Of a DNA stretch of 17,934 nucleotides, positions 6,803 to 14,963 are shown piece by piece (the stretch's first letter is position 1; each line of letters opens with the position of its first letter). Both the position numbers and the translations under genes were made by a program. Source of the DNA: a bacterium UBA6154 (GTDB taxonomy: Bacteria > Actinomycetota > Actinomycetes > S36-B12); the NCBI GenBank assembly GCA_002422375.1, contig DIUQ01000027.1, forward strand, positions 1-17,934, given 5' to 3'. The notes beneath the pieces are model-generated. The model was not told the origin of the DNA. It did not search any database and saw nothing but the letters and a program-made list of their open reading frames with translations.

Positions 6803-7479
6803 GAGGCTCCGTCCGAAACTACCAGCGAAATTCCCTCGGGCGTATAGGCATGAATGTCACTGCGGCCAACTAGCAACGCCGAAATCGTATCCACCTGGGC
6901 AGCCGGCACAGTGATCTGAACGGGACCTGATGACCCGGGAGCCTCAATATGCGATTCAACCCCCACGCCCGCTAAGGCGTCCCTAAGCAACGGCACTGCT
7001 CGAGCTCGCTGATCGACTCCCGAGAGGTGCACAAGATCAGGCAGGGTAATTGTGTAGGGGTGCGGCCCGGCGATATCAATGAGCAGCGCCTGTGCCGATT
7101 CGTCGAGGGCCGCCACGGCTGCGTCCATTCCGGTGATGGGCACCGGGCGGGCATGGGGATTCCAGCGGGTGAGTGAATCCACCGAAGTGAATCCAAGAAG
7201 ACCTAGGCGACCATCCGAAGCCGTCATGCACACCACCGCCATCTCGGCAGTCTTCTCTTCTATATCCGGTTGGATCGTTGACCGTGCTAACGCGATAAAC
7301 AGTCGTCCAGTCCGCAGCGCATACATAACATGATTCGGATCACCTGATGCCAATGACTCGACCAGCAGTGGGTCCGCGTCGCCTTGATCGTCTTTCCAGC
7401 GGGCTTGTGGGTCCTCGAGACCTCGGTTGCCGCCGAAGGATCGCGCGTGATCGGCTGACTCAACTCCCCTGCTGTCCAC
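6799..7479 (-). CDS. SseB-family protein
   Basis: A 226-residue cytoplasmic protein with the SseB N-terminal domain. In actinobacteria these proteins are common near infC, and their role is unknown; the name comes from an E. coli protein linked to serine sensitivity. Signature features are DADPLLVESLA near 35-45, a LFIALARS strand, the acidic EEKTAEMAVVCMTASDGR stretch, and FTSVDSLTRWNPHARPVPI. The C-terminal half (about 150-226) is less conserved. The start is GTG at 7477-7479. No Shine-Dalgarno is visible and a TANNNT -10 box lies six bases upstream, so the message may be leaderless. It converges on the DUF1844 gene with a shared stop and diverges from the MFS gene by 30 bases. Confidence 0.82.
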   Translation of the reverse strand: MDSRGVESADHARSFGGNRGLEDPQARWKDDQGDADPLLVESLASGDPNHVMYALRTGRLFIALARSTIQPDIEEKTAEMAVVCMTASDGRLGLLGFTSVDSLTRWNPHARPVPITGMDAAVAALDESAQALLIDIAGPHPYTITLPDLVHLSGVDQRARAVPLLRDALAGVGVESHIEAPGSSGPVQITVPAAQVDTISALLVGRSDIHAYTPEGISLVVSDGAS

Positions 7480-7485
7480 AGACTG

Positions 7486-7491
7486 AGCCTA
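7486..7491 (-). promoter_or_regulatory. Possible -10 box for a leaderless SseB-family transcript
   Basis: TAGGCT on the minus strand fits TANNNT and lies six bases before the GTG start, the spacing expected if transcription begins at the start codon. No clear -35 element is seen. Confidence 0.3.
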
Positions 7492-7509
7492 AGGGAGCAC
7501 AATCCACCC

Positions 7510-8706
7510 GTGACACCATCTCCCGCCGTAAGACAGACCCACCACGTCTCCCAAGGTGTCTTACTCACGGCTGTTGTCTTGGTTGCGTTGAATTTACGAG
7601 TAGCCCTGTCCAGTTTGCCCACCGTTATCACTGATATTCAAGATGCCACTGGCTGGTCGGACTCCACACTAGGCGTACTAACAACCATTCCCGTTCTGTG
7701 CATGGGCTTCATTGCATTGACAGTTCCTTCACTTGTCATGCTTGTTGGGCGGAAAAAAGTCGTGATTGTCGCGCTGTTGGCGTTGATCTTTTCGCTGAGC
7801 ATGCGTGCGCTCGAGAACTTACCCGAATTACTTTTTGTCTCGGCATTTCTCTCGGGCGTGGGTATCGCGTTAACAGCAGGCGTGATTCCTGGAATTGTCC
7901 GGGCTCAGCTACCCGACTCTTTGGGCACGGCCAACGCGCTGTGGACGACAGCCATGATGGCCAGTGCGGCCATGGGCGGCGCCCTGACGGTTCCTATTGC
8001 AATCTGGCTAGATTCGTGGTCCCTCGCCCTCGCTTTTTGGGCGCTTCCCGCGGTGATCGCACTTCTCTTCTGGTTTGTCGCAGAACGAAACGCCCCGAAT
8101 CATGATCGCCAGACAACGAATCTTTCACTGCGGTCACTTCCCTGGCGTAATCCCTTAGCGTGGGCACTGACCATGAATATGGCCATTAACTCGATCGTCT
8201 TCTACAGTTCCATTGCCTGGATCGCACCCTCCTTCGTTGAACGCGGATTGAGTCAAGAGGATGCTGGGTGGCTCTTTGGTGCTTTTACCGGCGCTCAAGT
8301 TGTTTCGGCGCTGGTGCTGGCGGGAATTTCCACTCGCATCCGGCATCGCCGAACCGTGTTAACCATTGCCATTACCTCTGCCACGGTTGCACTTGTTGCC
8401 ATTGGCTGGGCACCATCATTTGTCCCGTGGATCACCCTTATCGTCTTTGGGTTCTTTATTAGCGGCGCGTTCGCCATGCTCTTGGGCCTGCTCAGTGAAT
8501 ACAGTGTTGATGCGCCAAGTGCCGCCCGACTTACAGCCATGGCGTTCTTTATTACTTACACGATTGGAGCATTCGGACCATTCTTTTCTGGGGTGTTGCT
8601 CGACGTATTCAATTCATGGTCCGTTGTTTTCACCGTGCTGGCAGTCATATTAATTACGCAGGTTGCTTTTGTTCCGCCATTGAAGCGCAATGTCACTATC
8701 ACCTAA
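7510..8706 (+). CDS. MFS transporter of the CynX/NimT type
   Basis: A 398-residue inner-membrane permease with about 12 hydrophobic segments and a central charged loop near 190-210 (AERNAPNHDRQ). LNLRVALSSLPTVI in the first membrane segment, TTIPVLCMGFIALTVPSL and the short GRKK loop (about 81-84) are characteristic of the family that includes CynX (cyanate) and NimT (2-nitroimidazole efflux). The substrate is not predictable; no cyanase or other cyanate gene is nearby. The start is GTG at 7510, because no other start precedes the first membrane segment; GGGAG at 7493-7497 is rather far upstream. The stop TAA abuts the hisG stop on the other strand. It is the only metabolic plus-strand gene in the window. 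Confidence 0.87.
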   Translation: MTPSPAVRQTHHVSQGVLLTAVVLVALNLRVALSSLPTVITDIQDATGWSDSTLGVLTTIPVLCMGFIALTVPSLVMLVGRKKVVIVALLALIFSLSMRALENLPELLFVSAFLSGVGIALTAGVIPGIVRAQLPDSLGTANALWTTAMMASAAMGGALTVPIAIWLDSWSLALAFWALPAVIALLFWFVAERNAPNHDRQTTNLSLRSLPWRNPLAWALTMNMAINSIVFYSSIAWIAPSFVERGLSQEDAGWLFGAFTGAQVVSALVLAGISTRIRHRRTVLTIAITSATVALVAIGWAPSFVPWITLIVFGFFISGAFAMLLGLLSEYSVDAPSAARLTAMAFFITYTIGAFGPFFSGVLLDVFNSWSVVFTVLAVILITQVAFVPPLKRNVTIT

Positions 8707-9555
8707 CTACAAACGACACGCATGAATGTCAGTGACCAGGATTCCCTTGGCCCCTAGGGCGAAAAGTTCATCCATGATCCGGTGTACATCTGCCGTCGGA
8801 ACCATGGACCGAACGGCCGACCACGACTTATTCTGCAGAGCAGAGACGGTTGGAGACTCGATACCGGGAGTGATCTGACAGGCCTGCTCCAAGTGCTCAT
8901 TGGCGATATCAAAATCAACCAATACGTAGCTCCTTGCCACAAGAACACTGTGCATCCGTCTTTCAAATGTTTCTTGGGCACTCGAATTTGTACCGGAATC
9001 GGATCCAATAAGAATCGCCTCAGATTCCACGAGCGGATCTCCCAAAATCTCTAGACCCGCGGCGCGCAGTGTGGCTCCGGTGGCGACAACATCAGCAACG
9101 GCATCAGCGACACCTAGAGCCACGGCGTTTTCGACCGCTCCATCAAGTCGCACGACGGTCGCCTTCATATCGTGTGATGTCAACCAGTCATGGAGCAAAC
9201 CGGGATAGGAGGTCGCGATCCGCGCTCCTTCCAGGTTCGACACATGGGCGAATCTGCCGGTGGGTCCGGCGAATCGAAATGTCGATGACCCAAATCCCAA
9301 CTGCATGATCTCCCGAGCATTGACCCCGCTATCGAGCAACATGTCCCGGCCCGTGATGCCAATGTCCAGTGTCCCGCCACCGACATAAACAGCGACATCC
9401 TTCGGGCGCAGAAAATAGAATTCCACACCATTGGCGTGATCGTGCACAACAAGTGAACGCGGATTGCTCGCCGACAGGTACCCAGCCTCTTTCAGCATTT
9501 GTCGGGCAGGCTCGGAGAGTTGGCCTTTATTGGGAACGGCAACCTTCAGTACCAC
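8707..9555 (-). CDS. hisG: ATP phosphoribosyltransferase, long form
   Basis: Catalyses the first step of histidine synthesis, ATP plus PRPP to phosphoribosyl-ATP, and is the feedback-controlled enzyme. At 282 residues it is the long, self-sufficient form. The catalytic two-lobe domain runs to about 205, with VPNKGQLSEPA at the N-terminus, LDIGITGRDMLLDSG, and EILGDPLVESEAILI. The C-terminal ACT-like regulatory domain ends in the typical GAKGILVTDIHACRL, so HisZ is not needed. GTG at 9553-9555 is preceded by AAAGGAG with six bases spacing. It follows hisE by 53 bases and is the last gene of the operon. Confidence 0.96.
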   Translation of the reverse strand: MVLKVAVPNKGQLSEPARQMLKEAGYLSASNPRSLVVHDHANGVEFYFLRPKDVAVYVGGGTLDIGITGRDMLLDSGVNAREIMQLGFGSSTFRFAGPTGRFAHVSNLEGARIATSYPGLLHDWLTSHDMKATVVRLDGAVENAVALGVADAVADVVATGATLRAAGLEILGDPLVESEAILIGSDSGTNSSAQETFERRMHSVLVARSYVLVDFDIANEHLEQACQITPGIESPTVSALQNKSWSAVRSMVPTADVHRIMDELFALGAKGILVTDIHACRL

Positions 9556-9608
9556 GGGAAACTCCTTTGATGGTCTGGGGATTCGATTGTCACCTTGCGA
9601 AGCCGAGG

Positions 9609-9890
9609 CTATAAGTACGTATAGATATCAGCGGGTGTGAGGTTGTGAGCGTGCATGAGCACTTGAAGGTGGTAGAGCAATTGCGAAATCTCCTCCGCCA
9701 ACTGCTCCGAGGACTGGTATTCGGCCGCCATCCATACCTCAGCCGCTTCCTCTACGACCTTTTTCCCGATGGCATGTGTGCCCGCAGTGATTAACTCCAC
9801 CGTCCGAGATCCAGGATCTCCGGTGGCAATTCTCGCTGACAATTCACTGAAAAGTGACTCGAAGGTTTTTGGTGACAGGTCAGCGGACAT
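9609..9890 (-). CDS. hisE: Phosphoribosyl-ATP pyrophosphohydrolase
   Basis: Hydrolyses phosphoribosyl-ATP to phosphoribosyl-AMP, the second step of histidine synthesis, directly after HisG. This 93-residue stand-alone HisE of the MazG-like all-alpha fold has the metal-binding glutamates EEAAE at 47-51 and [10 protein letters not shown] at 66-75. Gln70 stands where many HisE proteins have Asp (ExxD); ISQ is the usual actinobacterial form, so I do not read it as damage. Nine bases separate it from ribH. The pairing of hisE-hisG with the riboflavin genes is an actinobacterial arrangement. Confidence 0.94.
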   Translation of the reverse strand: MSADLSPKTFESLFSELSARIATGDPGSRTVELITAGTHAIGKKVVEEAAEVWMAAEYQSSEQLAEEISQLLYHLQVLMHAHNLTPADIYTYL

Positions 9891-9899
9891 ATGACCAGC

Positions 9900-10388
9900 C
9901 TAGCCAAACCCGACCGTAGTCGAGGGTGACCGATGGGCAATAGCCATGGAAAGTGCCGCTTCCACCGCCTCAGCGCCCTTGTCTTCACGAGAAGTCGGCA
10001 AACCTGCGCGGTCTCGAGCTTGGTCCTCAGTGTCTACGGTCAACAGTCCGAAACCAATAGGAATCCCCTGATCAAGCATCACCCGCATGATTCCCTCGGT
10101 AGCCGCACTACATACGTACTCAAAGTGCGGCGTACCTCCCCGGATGACAACCCCCAGGGCAACAATCGCATCTACTTTGGCGATATTCGAAACCCGCTGA
10201 CAACCCAGTGGTAATTCGAAGGCACCGGGAACTCGAGTTATGTCTAAGGTGGCCCCTGCTTTCTCGCATGCGGCAACAGCCCCCGCCACGAGGGCATCCA
10301 TCACTTCCTGATGCCACTGGCTGGCGACAATGTGCACCCGTAGGCCTCGGGCATCGAGTTCAACGCTCGGAGCATGACCACCACTCAT
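9900..10388 (-). CDS. ribH: 6,7-dimethyl-8-ribityllumazine synthase
   Basis: Condenses the RibD-derived pyrimidine with 3,4-dihydroxy-2-butanone 4-phosphate to form lumazine, the substrate of riboflavin synthase; usually a 60-mer or pentamer. The 162-residue protein shows PGAFELP at 54-60 and RGGTPHFEYV at 83-92 with the catalytic His88, then GLLTVDTEDQARDRAG. The start ATG overlaps the ribE stop as ATGA. The gene for the enzyme making its C4 substrate, ribBA, normally lies between these two in actinobacteria and is missing here. Confidence 0.97.
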   Translation of the reverse strand: MSGGHAPSVELDARGLRVHIVASQWHQEVMDALVAGAVAACEKAGATLDITRVPGAFELPLGCQRVSNIAKVDAIVALGVVIRGGTPHFEYVCSAATEGIMRVMLDQGIPIGFGLLTVDTEDQARDRAGLPTSREDKGAEAVEAALSMAIAHRSPSTTVGFG

Positions 10389-11005
10389 GATTTCTCCAGT
10401 TCACTAAAGGCCATGAGCCGTTGAACATATTTCGCGATGGCGTCCACTTCCAGGTTGACGTGGTCACCAACCTGCAATCCTCCCAGAGTAGTGGCGGCCA
10501 ACGTGGTTGGTATCAGAGAAACGCCAAACTGTTGGTCCGCATCCTGGGGGTCCGAGACCCAGACAACAGTGAGTGAAACTCCGTTGATGGTGATGGAACC
10601 CTTCTCCACAATGAATCGCGAGAGTGACGGTGGCACTGAGACGGTAACGGTGGTCCATTCAGGTTCCACGCGAATCGAGGAGATGATGCCTTGGGAATCA
10701 ACATGTCCTTGAACAATGTGCCCGCCGAGCCGACCATGAACCGGCATGGCTCGTTCCAAGTTCACAGGATCACCCGCGCTTAAGTCACCCAATGTTGACC
10801 TAGTCAGCGTCTCCTGCATGATGTCTGCCGAAAACCATGTGGGGGTGAAATCAACAACAGTCAGACAGACGCCATTGACGGAGATGGACGCCCCCTGCAC
10901 TGTGTCAGCAAGAATGTCGGGGGCGTTGACAGTGATGCGAGCAGAGTCGTGCCCCGGGACCAGGTCCTGAACATGCCCCATGGTCTCGACGATGCCGGTG
11001 AACAT
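10385..11005 (-). CDS. ribE: Riboflavin synthase alpha chain
   Basis: Dismutates two lumazine molecules to riboflavin. The 206-residue protein consists of two lumazine-binding barrels: repeat 1 begins MFTGIVE and contains SVNGVCLTVV; repeat 2 begins at about residue 95 (GHIVQGHVD) and contains TINGVSLTVV. Both repeats look intact. Nine bases separate it from ribD. (ribE is the actinobacterial/E. coli ribC-type name for this enzyme; symbols vary.). Confidence 0.96.
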   Translation of the reverse strand: MFTGIVETMGHVQDLVPGHDSARITVNAPDILADTVQGASISVNGVCLTVVDFTPTWFSADIMQETLTRSTLGDLSAGDPVNLERAMPVHGRLGGHIVQGHVDSQGIISSIRVEPEWTTVTVSVPPSLSRFIVEKGSITINGVSLTVVWVSDPQDADQQFGVSLIPTTLAATTLGGLQVGDHVNLEVDAIAKYVQRLMAFSELEKS

Positions 11006-11014
11006 GGCAGGACT

Positions 11015-12013
11015 CTACCGATACGCCACATAAGCGGAGAGCACCAAGTCATTACCCAGGATGTCCCACCGCACCTGCTCTGCAGTGATGCCCGACGGTA
11101 ACTGACCTGCCACCGGAGCCGGACCACTACCGAACGTGCGGGGGGCAATGACTGTCATGACTTCGTTGACCGCACGCTCCGTGAGGAATGCTCTCGCCAA
11201 AGTGGGTCCTCCCTCGAGTAGCACATGGCGCACACCCCGTCCGGCTAAATCAGCCAAAATTTCATTCGCCTCAGCTTTTCGGTAATGCACCAACTCACCA
11301 CCCGGCGACGTGAGTACCTGAGCATCTGAGGGAATCTCTGAATTTCCCACAACAACCCGGACCGGCTGACGCTCCCGCAAGGCACCTGCTTGATCGCGAG
11401 CGGTGAGTACCGGATCATCAATTCGAATCGTGTTCATGCCCACCACGATCGCGTCAACGTCGGCGCGCAATTGGTGAGTCGATTGATGGGAGGTCGGACC
11501 GCTGATCTGAGTTCGCTCACCCACCGCTGCAGCCACCCGTGCATCAAGGGTTTGGGCAAACTTCCATGTCACCCAGGGCTTTCCCGTAGTGACCCAATGA
11601 GTCCAAGCACGGTTCACGTGGTGGGCGCGGTCACTTAATATTCCGCCCACAACAGCGACACCAGAATCCACGAGTTGTGTGCCCCCACCCCCGGCTTCCT
11701 CCGTGGGATCGGCTTGGGCATATGTGACAGAAGTCAACCCGGCATCGAGGATCGCTGTCGTACACGGTCCTGTCCTCCCATGATGGCAACAAGGCTCCAA
11801 GGTGACATAAATATGCCCACCCAGGGCCAATGGTCCAGCCTGCGTAATGGCCATAACCTCCGCGTGGGGAGTTCCCGCACCGTGATGAAACCCCTCGCCA
11901 ACAATCACCCCGTCTCGGACAATGACGGCACCAACACGTGGGTTGTCAGAGATCGGTCCCTGGAGGGCGAGCTCAAGTGCTCGCCCCATATAGCCCATCG
12001 AATCAGATGACAT
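11015..12013 (-). CDS. ribD: Bifunctional diaminohydroxyphosphoribosylaminopyrimidine deaminase / reductase
   Basis: Carries out the second and third steps of riboflavin synthesis on the product of GTP cyclohydrolase II. The N-terminal deaminase (about 1-145) has the zinc ligands in HAE (50-52) and PCCHHGRTGPC (74-84; C75 and C84). The C-terminal NADPH reductase has TWKFAQTLDARVA, the nucleotide loop GMNTIRIDDPVLTAR and LLEGGPTLARAF. Its 332 residues are somewhat shorter than many RibD proteins (about 350-370), but no domain is missing. The ATG shares one base with the rpe stop (TAATG). Confidence 0.95.
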   Translation of the reverse strand: MSSDSMGYMGRALELALQGPISDNPRVGAVIVRDGVIVGEGFHHGAGTPHAEVMAITQAGPLALGGHIYVTLEPCCHHGRTGPCTTAILDAGLTSVTYAQADPTEEAGGGGTQLVDSGVAVVGGILSDRAHHVNRAWTHWVTTGKPWVTWKFAQTLDARVAAAVGERTQISGPTSHQSTHQLRADVDAIVVGMNTIRIDDPVLTARDQAGALRERQPVRVVVGNSEIPSDAQVLTSPGGELVHYRKAEANEILADLAGRGVRHVLLEGGPTLARAFLTERAVNEVMTVIAPRTFGSGPAPVAGQLPSGITAEQVRWDILGNDLVLSAYVAYR

Positions 12014-12657
12014 TACCCCTCATGCACTAACTGAGAAAGACGCATCACTTCCGCTGCTGGGTCAATCGAGCCATACACACTGGACCCGGCAACAAAAACA
12101 TTTGCACCTGCGTCGCGACATTCAACAATGGTGTCGGCACTCACGCCACCGTCCACTTCAATCCACATGTCCGCACCGGTTAATTCACGCGCCCTGCGCA
12201 CCTTGGGAAGCATGTCCTGCATGAAGGCTTGACCGCCAAATCCGGGTTCGACCGTCATGATGAGAATCATGTCAACGAACGGAACCACACCCTCGATGGC
12301 ATCAATATCCGTGCCCGGCTTGAGCGCTACCGCGGCGCGTGCACCAGCAGACCGGATGTTCTGCGCCAAGGAAACTGGCTCGCGAGCGGCCTCAATGTGA
12401 AATGTCACAGAAAATGCACCCGCTTCTGCATACCCTGGCGCCCACCTATCAGGGTCATCGATCATTAAATGAACATCAGCACGTAATGAGGTTTGCTCAA
12501 TTACACTGCGGACCACCGGTAAACCAAAAGTGAGATTCGGAACAAAATGATTGTCCATGACATCAAGATGAATCATGTCGGCTACACCGTCAACGAGTGA
12601 GATTTCAGCGCTCAGTCGACCTAGGTTGCTATTGAGCACACTGGGTGAGATCAACAT
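12013..12657 (-). CDS. rpe: Ribulose-phosphate 3-epimerase
   Basis: Interconverts ribulose 5-phosphate and xylulose 5-phosphate in the pentose phosphate pathway; ribulose 5-phosphate is also the source of the C4 unit of riboflavin. This TIM-barrel protein has 214 residues, with [10 protein letters not shown] at the N-terminus, [12 protein letters not shown] (metal His and catalytic Asp), DVHLMI (second metal His), the phosphate loop [10 protein letters not shown] and WIEVDGGV (second catalytic Asp). The Shine-Dalgarno is weak, and the gene is preceded by the hairpin at 12672-12705. Confidence 0.95.
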   Translation of the reverse strand: MLISPSVLNSNLGRLSAEISLVDGVADMIHLDVMDNHFVPNLTFGLPVVRSVIEQTSLRADVHLMIDDPDRWAPGYAEAGAFSVTFHIEAAREPVSLAQNIRSAGARAAVALKPGTDIDAIEGVVPFVDMILIMTVEPGFGGQAFMQDMLPKVRRARELTGADMWIEVDGGVSADTIVECRDAGANVFVAGSSVYGSIDPAAEVMRLSQLVHEG

Positions 12658-12671
12658 AGGCTCACACTAGC

Positions 12672-12705
12672 CACCGTGCCTCGGCTCAGTCGGGGTGGCA
12701 CGGTG
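12672..12705. repeat. 9-bp inverted repeat between rsmB and rpe
   Basis: CACCGTGCC (12672-12680) and GGCACGGTG (12697-12705) are perfect complements around a 16-base loop. They fill the 50-base gap from the rsmB stop to the rpe start. No T-run follows on the minus strand, so it is not a typical intrinsic terminator. Partial termination, mRNA processing or protection of a 3' end is possible. Confidence 0.6.
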
Positions 12706-12707
12706 AC

Positions 12708-14021
12708 TTAACGGCGGCGAAGCAGCGCAAAGAACATGGCGTCAGTTCCGTGAACATGTGGCCACAATTGGACAGTCGGCCCTGACCCGAGGTCGCTCAC
12801 TCCGGGAAAGAGTGGGCGAGCATCCTCGAGCGCAACATCTGAACGCTGTTCAAGGACCGATCCGAGTATCCCCTGGGTTTCGTCGACATGTGGCGAGCAA
12901 GTGACATAACAAATGACTCCCCCACTCCGAGTGCTATCAATGGCAGCCATCAGCAACTCTTCCTGCAGGGGGTTGAGATCGCGCAAGTCCGACTCACTTT
13001 TTCTCCACCTGGCTTCCGGTCGACGACGCAGTGCGCCCAACCCTGTGCATGGAGCATCGACAAGAACGCGGTCAAAGAAGATATTTCCCCACGGGCGGTT
13101 GCGTGAATCGCCGATCAGCACTCGAGTATCCGGCTGAACTATGTTGAGTACCAAAGTTGCCCGGTGCTCATGCAACTCCACCGCGGTAAAACTCACACCC
13201 TCAGGCACAGAATCAGAAATGAGTGCAGCTTTGCCACCGGGTCCCGCACACATGTCCAGCCAAGCTGCCTCCCGTCCTTGCGGTTGGGCGAGAAGAAAGG
13301 CTTGCGCAACCAACTGACTACCTTCGTCTTGAACAATGAGATCGAGAGACTTCCCAGCGATCAGATCCGACGGTATGACCGAGTCAACGACCCGCGCCAC
13401 CGGACTCCATTGGCCCGGCACCGTTCCTTCGATTGCCAATTCACCAGAACGAACGGCAAGGACCGGTTTTGCCGGTTCATTATTCGAGGTCATTAACTCA
13501 GCTACCTCAGCAGTAGTCCGACCATGCGAGTCGAGCGCCTCGCGATAGGAATCGACAATCCACTGTGGATGGGAGTACCGCAGACTGAGATCCGTAGGTT
13601 CTGGTAATCCCGCATCCCGTGCGCGGATAAGACAATGCAAGATCGCATTCACAAAACCCGCACGTGCCTGGGCCTGCCCAGGTGAGGATTTTTCTCGGAT
13701 CAATTGGACAGTCGAATCGACAGCTGCATGGTCTGGCACCCGCATGGCCACCACTTGATGAACCCCCATACGGAGAACATCGAGGACCTCCGGCTCGATT
13801 GCGCTCACTTCACGATTCGCACAATCCTGAATGTATTGGTCATAGAGCATTTGATTTCTTAGAACGCCGTACGCCAATTCCACTGTGAAAGCAGCGTCGC
13901 GCCCATGCAGTGCAAATTTACGTAATACCTGCGCCAGTGCGAGGTTGGCATATGCGCCGTCATCGCGCACCAGCCGGAGTAGCTCCAGTGCGGCCAACCG
14001 AGGTTGATCGTGAGTAGTCAT
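12708..14021 (-). CDS. rsmB: 16S rRNA (cytosine-967-C5)-methyltransferase, RsmB/Fmu
   Basis: Methylates C967 of 16S rRNA using SAM. The 437-residue protein has an N-terminal NusB-like RNA-binding domain (about 1-140; LRNQMLYDQYI, FVNAILHCL) and a C-terminal Rossmann methyltransferase. The SAM motif is DMCAGPGGK at 256-264; motif IV has P324-C325 (VDAPCTGLGALRRRPEARWR), and T374-C375 in CYVTCSP is the catalytic cysteine. Its ATG overlaps the fmt stop in ATGA. The def-fmt-rsmB order is conserved well beyond actinobacteria. Confidence 0.96.
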   Translation of the reverse strand: MTTHDQPRLAALELLRLVRDDGAYANLALAQVLRKFALHGRDAAFTVELAYGVLRNQMLYDQYIQDCANREVSAIEPEVLDVLRMGVHQVVAMRVPDHAAVDSTVQLIREKSSPGQAQARAGFVNAILHCLIRARDAGLPEPTDLSLRYSHPQWIVDSYREALDSHGRTTAEVAELMTSNNEPAKPVLAVRSGELAIEGTVPGQWSPVARVVDSVIPSDLIAGKSLDLIVQDEGSQLVAQAFLLAQPQGREAAWLDMCAGPGGKAALISDSVPEGVSFTAVELHEHRATLVLNIVQPDTRVLIGDSRNRPWGNIFFDRVLVDAPCTGLGALRRRPEARWRKSESDLRDLNPLQEELLMAAIDSTRSGGVICYVTCSPHVDETQGILGSVLEQRSDVALEDARPLFPGVSDLGSGPTVQLWPHVHGTDAMFFALLRRR

Positions 14022-14962
14022 TCCAGACGACCTGATGTTGTGGTCAGTCCTCGCGCCCAGTCTGCCGCCAGCATGCTTCGCCGCCCCTGTGGTGTGACTA
14101 CCTCCAACTGGACCGGCTGCGATCCGGTACCCACGAGTACTCGTGCGCGTTCAATGAGCAATGACCCTGGCACCATAGGTGCTTCCGTTACAGGTGCTTC
14201 CGTTGTGAGCGTTACTGCACCCACTCCAAGCCGGATCGGGTCCTCACCCGGGACGGTATAGGTGGTCCACGCACCAGGCACCGGAGTCATGGCGCGCACC
14301 CTTCGATCGATGTCCCTTGCCGGCTTGGTCCAATCAATGCGTGCATCTGTCTTGGTGATCTTGGGTGCATAGGAGATGTCGTCACTGCCCTGAGGTTGAG
14401 GTTGTAGTTTCCCGGCACCCAGCGCATCAAGGCTTTGGGTGAGAAGTACGGAACCTGCATCCGCGAGTCGAGCAAGAAGCTCGCCTGCTGTATCCCGAGG
14501 ACGAATTACCTCAGTTACCGTCCCCAAAATATTGCCGGTGTCCATACCCGAGTCCAAGATAAATGTTGTCGCACCGGTGATCTGCTCACCGGACCACAGA
14601 GCATGTTGGACAGGGGCCGCACCCCGATACATCGGGAGTAAAGAGAAATGGAGATTCACCCATCCGTGGGGAGGAATGCCCAGCATGTCCGTGGGAATTA
14701 TTTGCCCGTAGGCAACGATCGGGATGCAATCGGGAGCTAACGCCGCTAATTCCTCGGCCGCTTCGTGAACAGATACCGGCGACAGCACGGGGATACCGGC
14801 GTCCTGCGCGTACCGTTGCACGGCACTCGGTGCTAGCGCCCGTCCGCGCCCTGTGGGCGCTGGGGGCTGAGTGAGTACGGCCACGACCTCATGATGTGAA
14901 CGCACCAAAGAGTCCAAGGATGGTAAAGCAGCCTCCGGGGTTCCAGCAAAAACTAATTTCAC
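14018..14962 (-). CDS. fmt: Methionyl-tRNA formyltransferase
   Basis: Formylates Met-tRNAi with 10-formyl-tetrahydrofolate for translation start; the partner of the deformylase encoded just upstream. From the GTG at 14960-14962 the protein has 314 residues (VKLVFAGTPEAALPSL). An upstream ATG at 15037 in the same frame would add 25 residues that lie inside def and do not fit the family. The N-terminal domain has the folate site and catalytic residues N103, H105 (WVNLHFSLLP) and D141 (SGMDTG). The C-terminal barrel begins near 205. The start follows the def stop by one base with no Shine-Dalgarno, so translation is probably coupled. A 5-residue in-frame duplication (TEAPV-TEAPM) lies near residues 253-262. 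Confidence 0.96.
   Translation of the reverse strand: MKLVFAGTPEAALPSLDSLVRSHHEVVAVLTQPPAPTGRGRALAPSAVQRYAQDAGIPVLSPVSVHEAAEELAALAPDCIPIVAYGQIIPTDMLGIPPHGWVNLHFSLLPMYRGAAPVQHALWSGEQITGATTFILDSGMDTGNILGTVTEVIRPRDTAGELLARLADAGSVLLTQSLDALGAGKLQPQPQGSDDISYAPKITKTDARIDWTKPARDIDRRVRAMTPVPGAWTTYTVPGEDPIRLGVGAVTLTTEAPVTEAPMVPGSLLIERARVLVGTGSQPVQLEVVTPQGRRSMLAADWARGLTTTSGRLE
14177..14204. repeat. 13-bp direct repeat inside fmt, 15-bp period
   Basis: AGGTGCTTCCGTT occurs at 14177-14189 and 14192-14204. The 15-base period keeps the frame and encodes TEAPV followed by TEAPM in the C-terminal domain of Fmt, in a likely surface loop. It looks like a recent slippage duplication. Confidence 0.7.
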
Positions 14963-14963
14963 G

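Noticed and set aside
9609..9890. HisE damaged by loss of the ExxD aspartate
   Set aside because: EISQ in this position is the usual form in actinobacterial HisE, so it is lineage-typical rather than a defect.
10389..12013. FMN riboswitch near the rib genes
   Set aside because: The rib genes are internal to a tightly packed operon with no leader of sufficient length.
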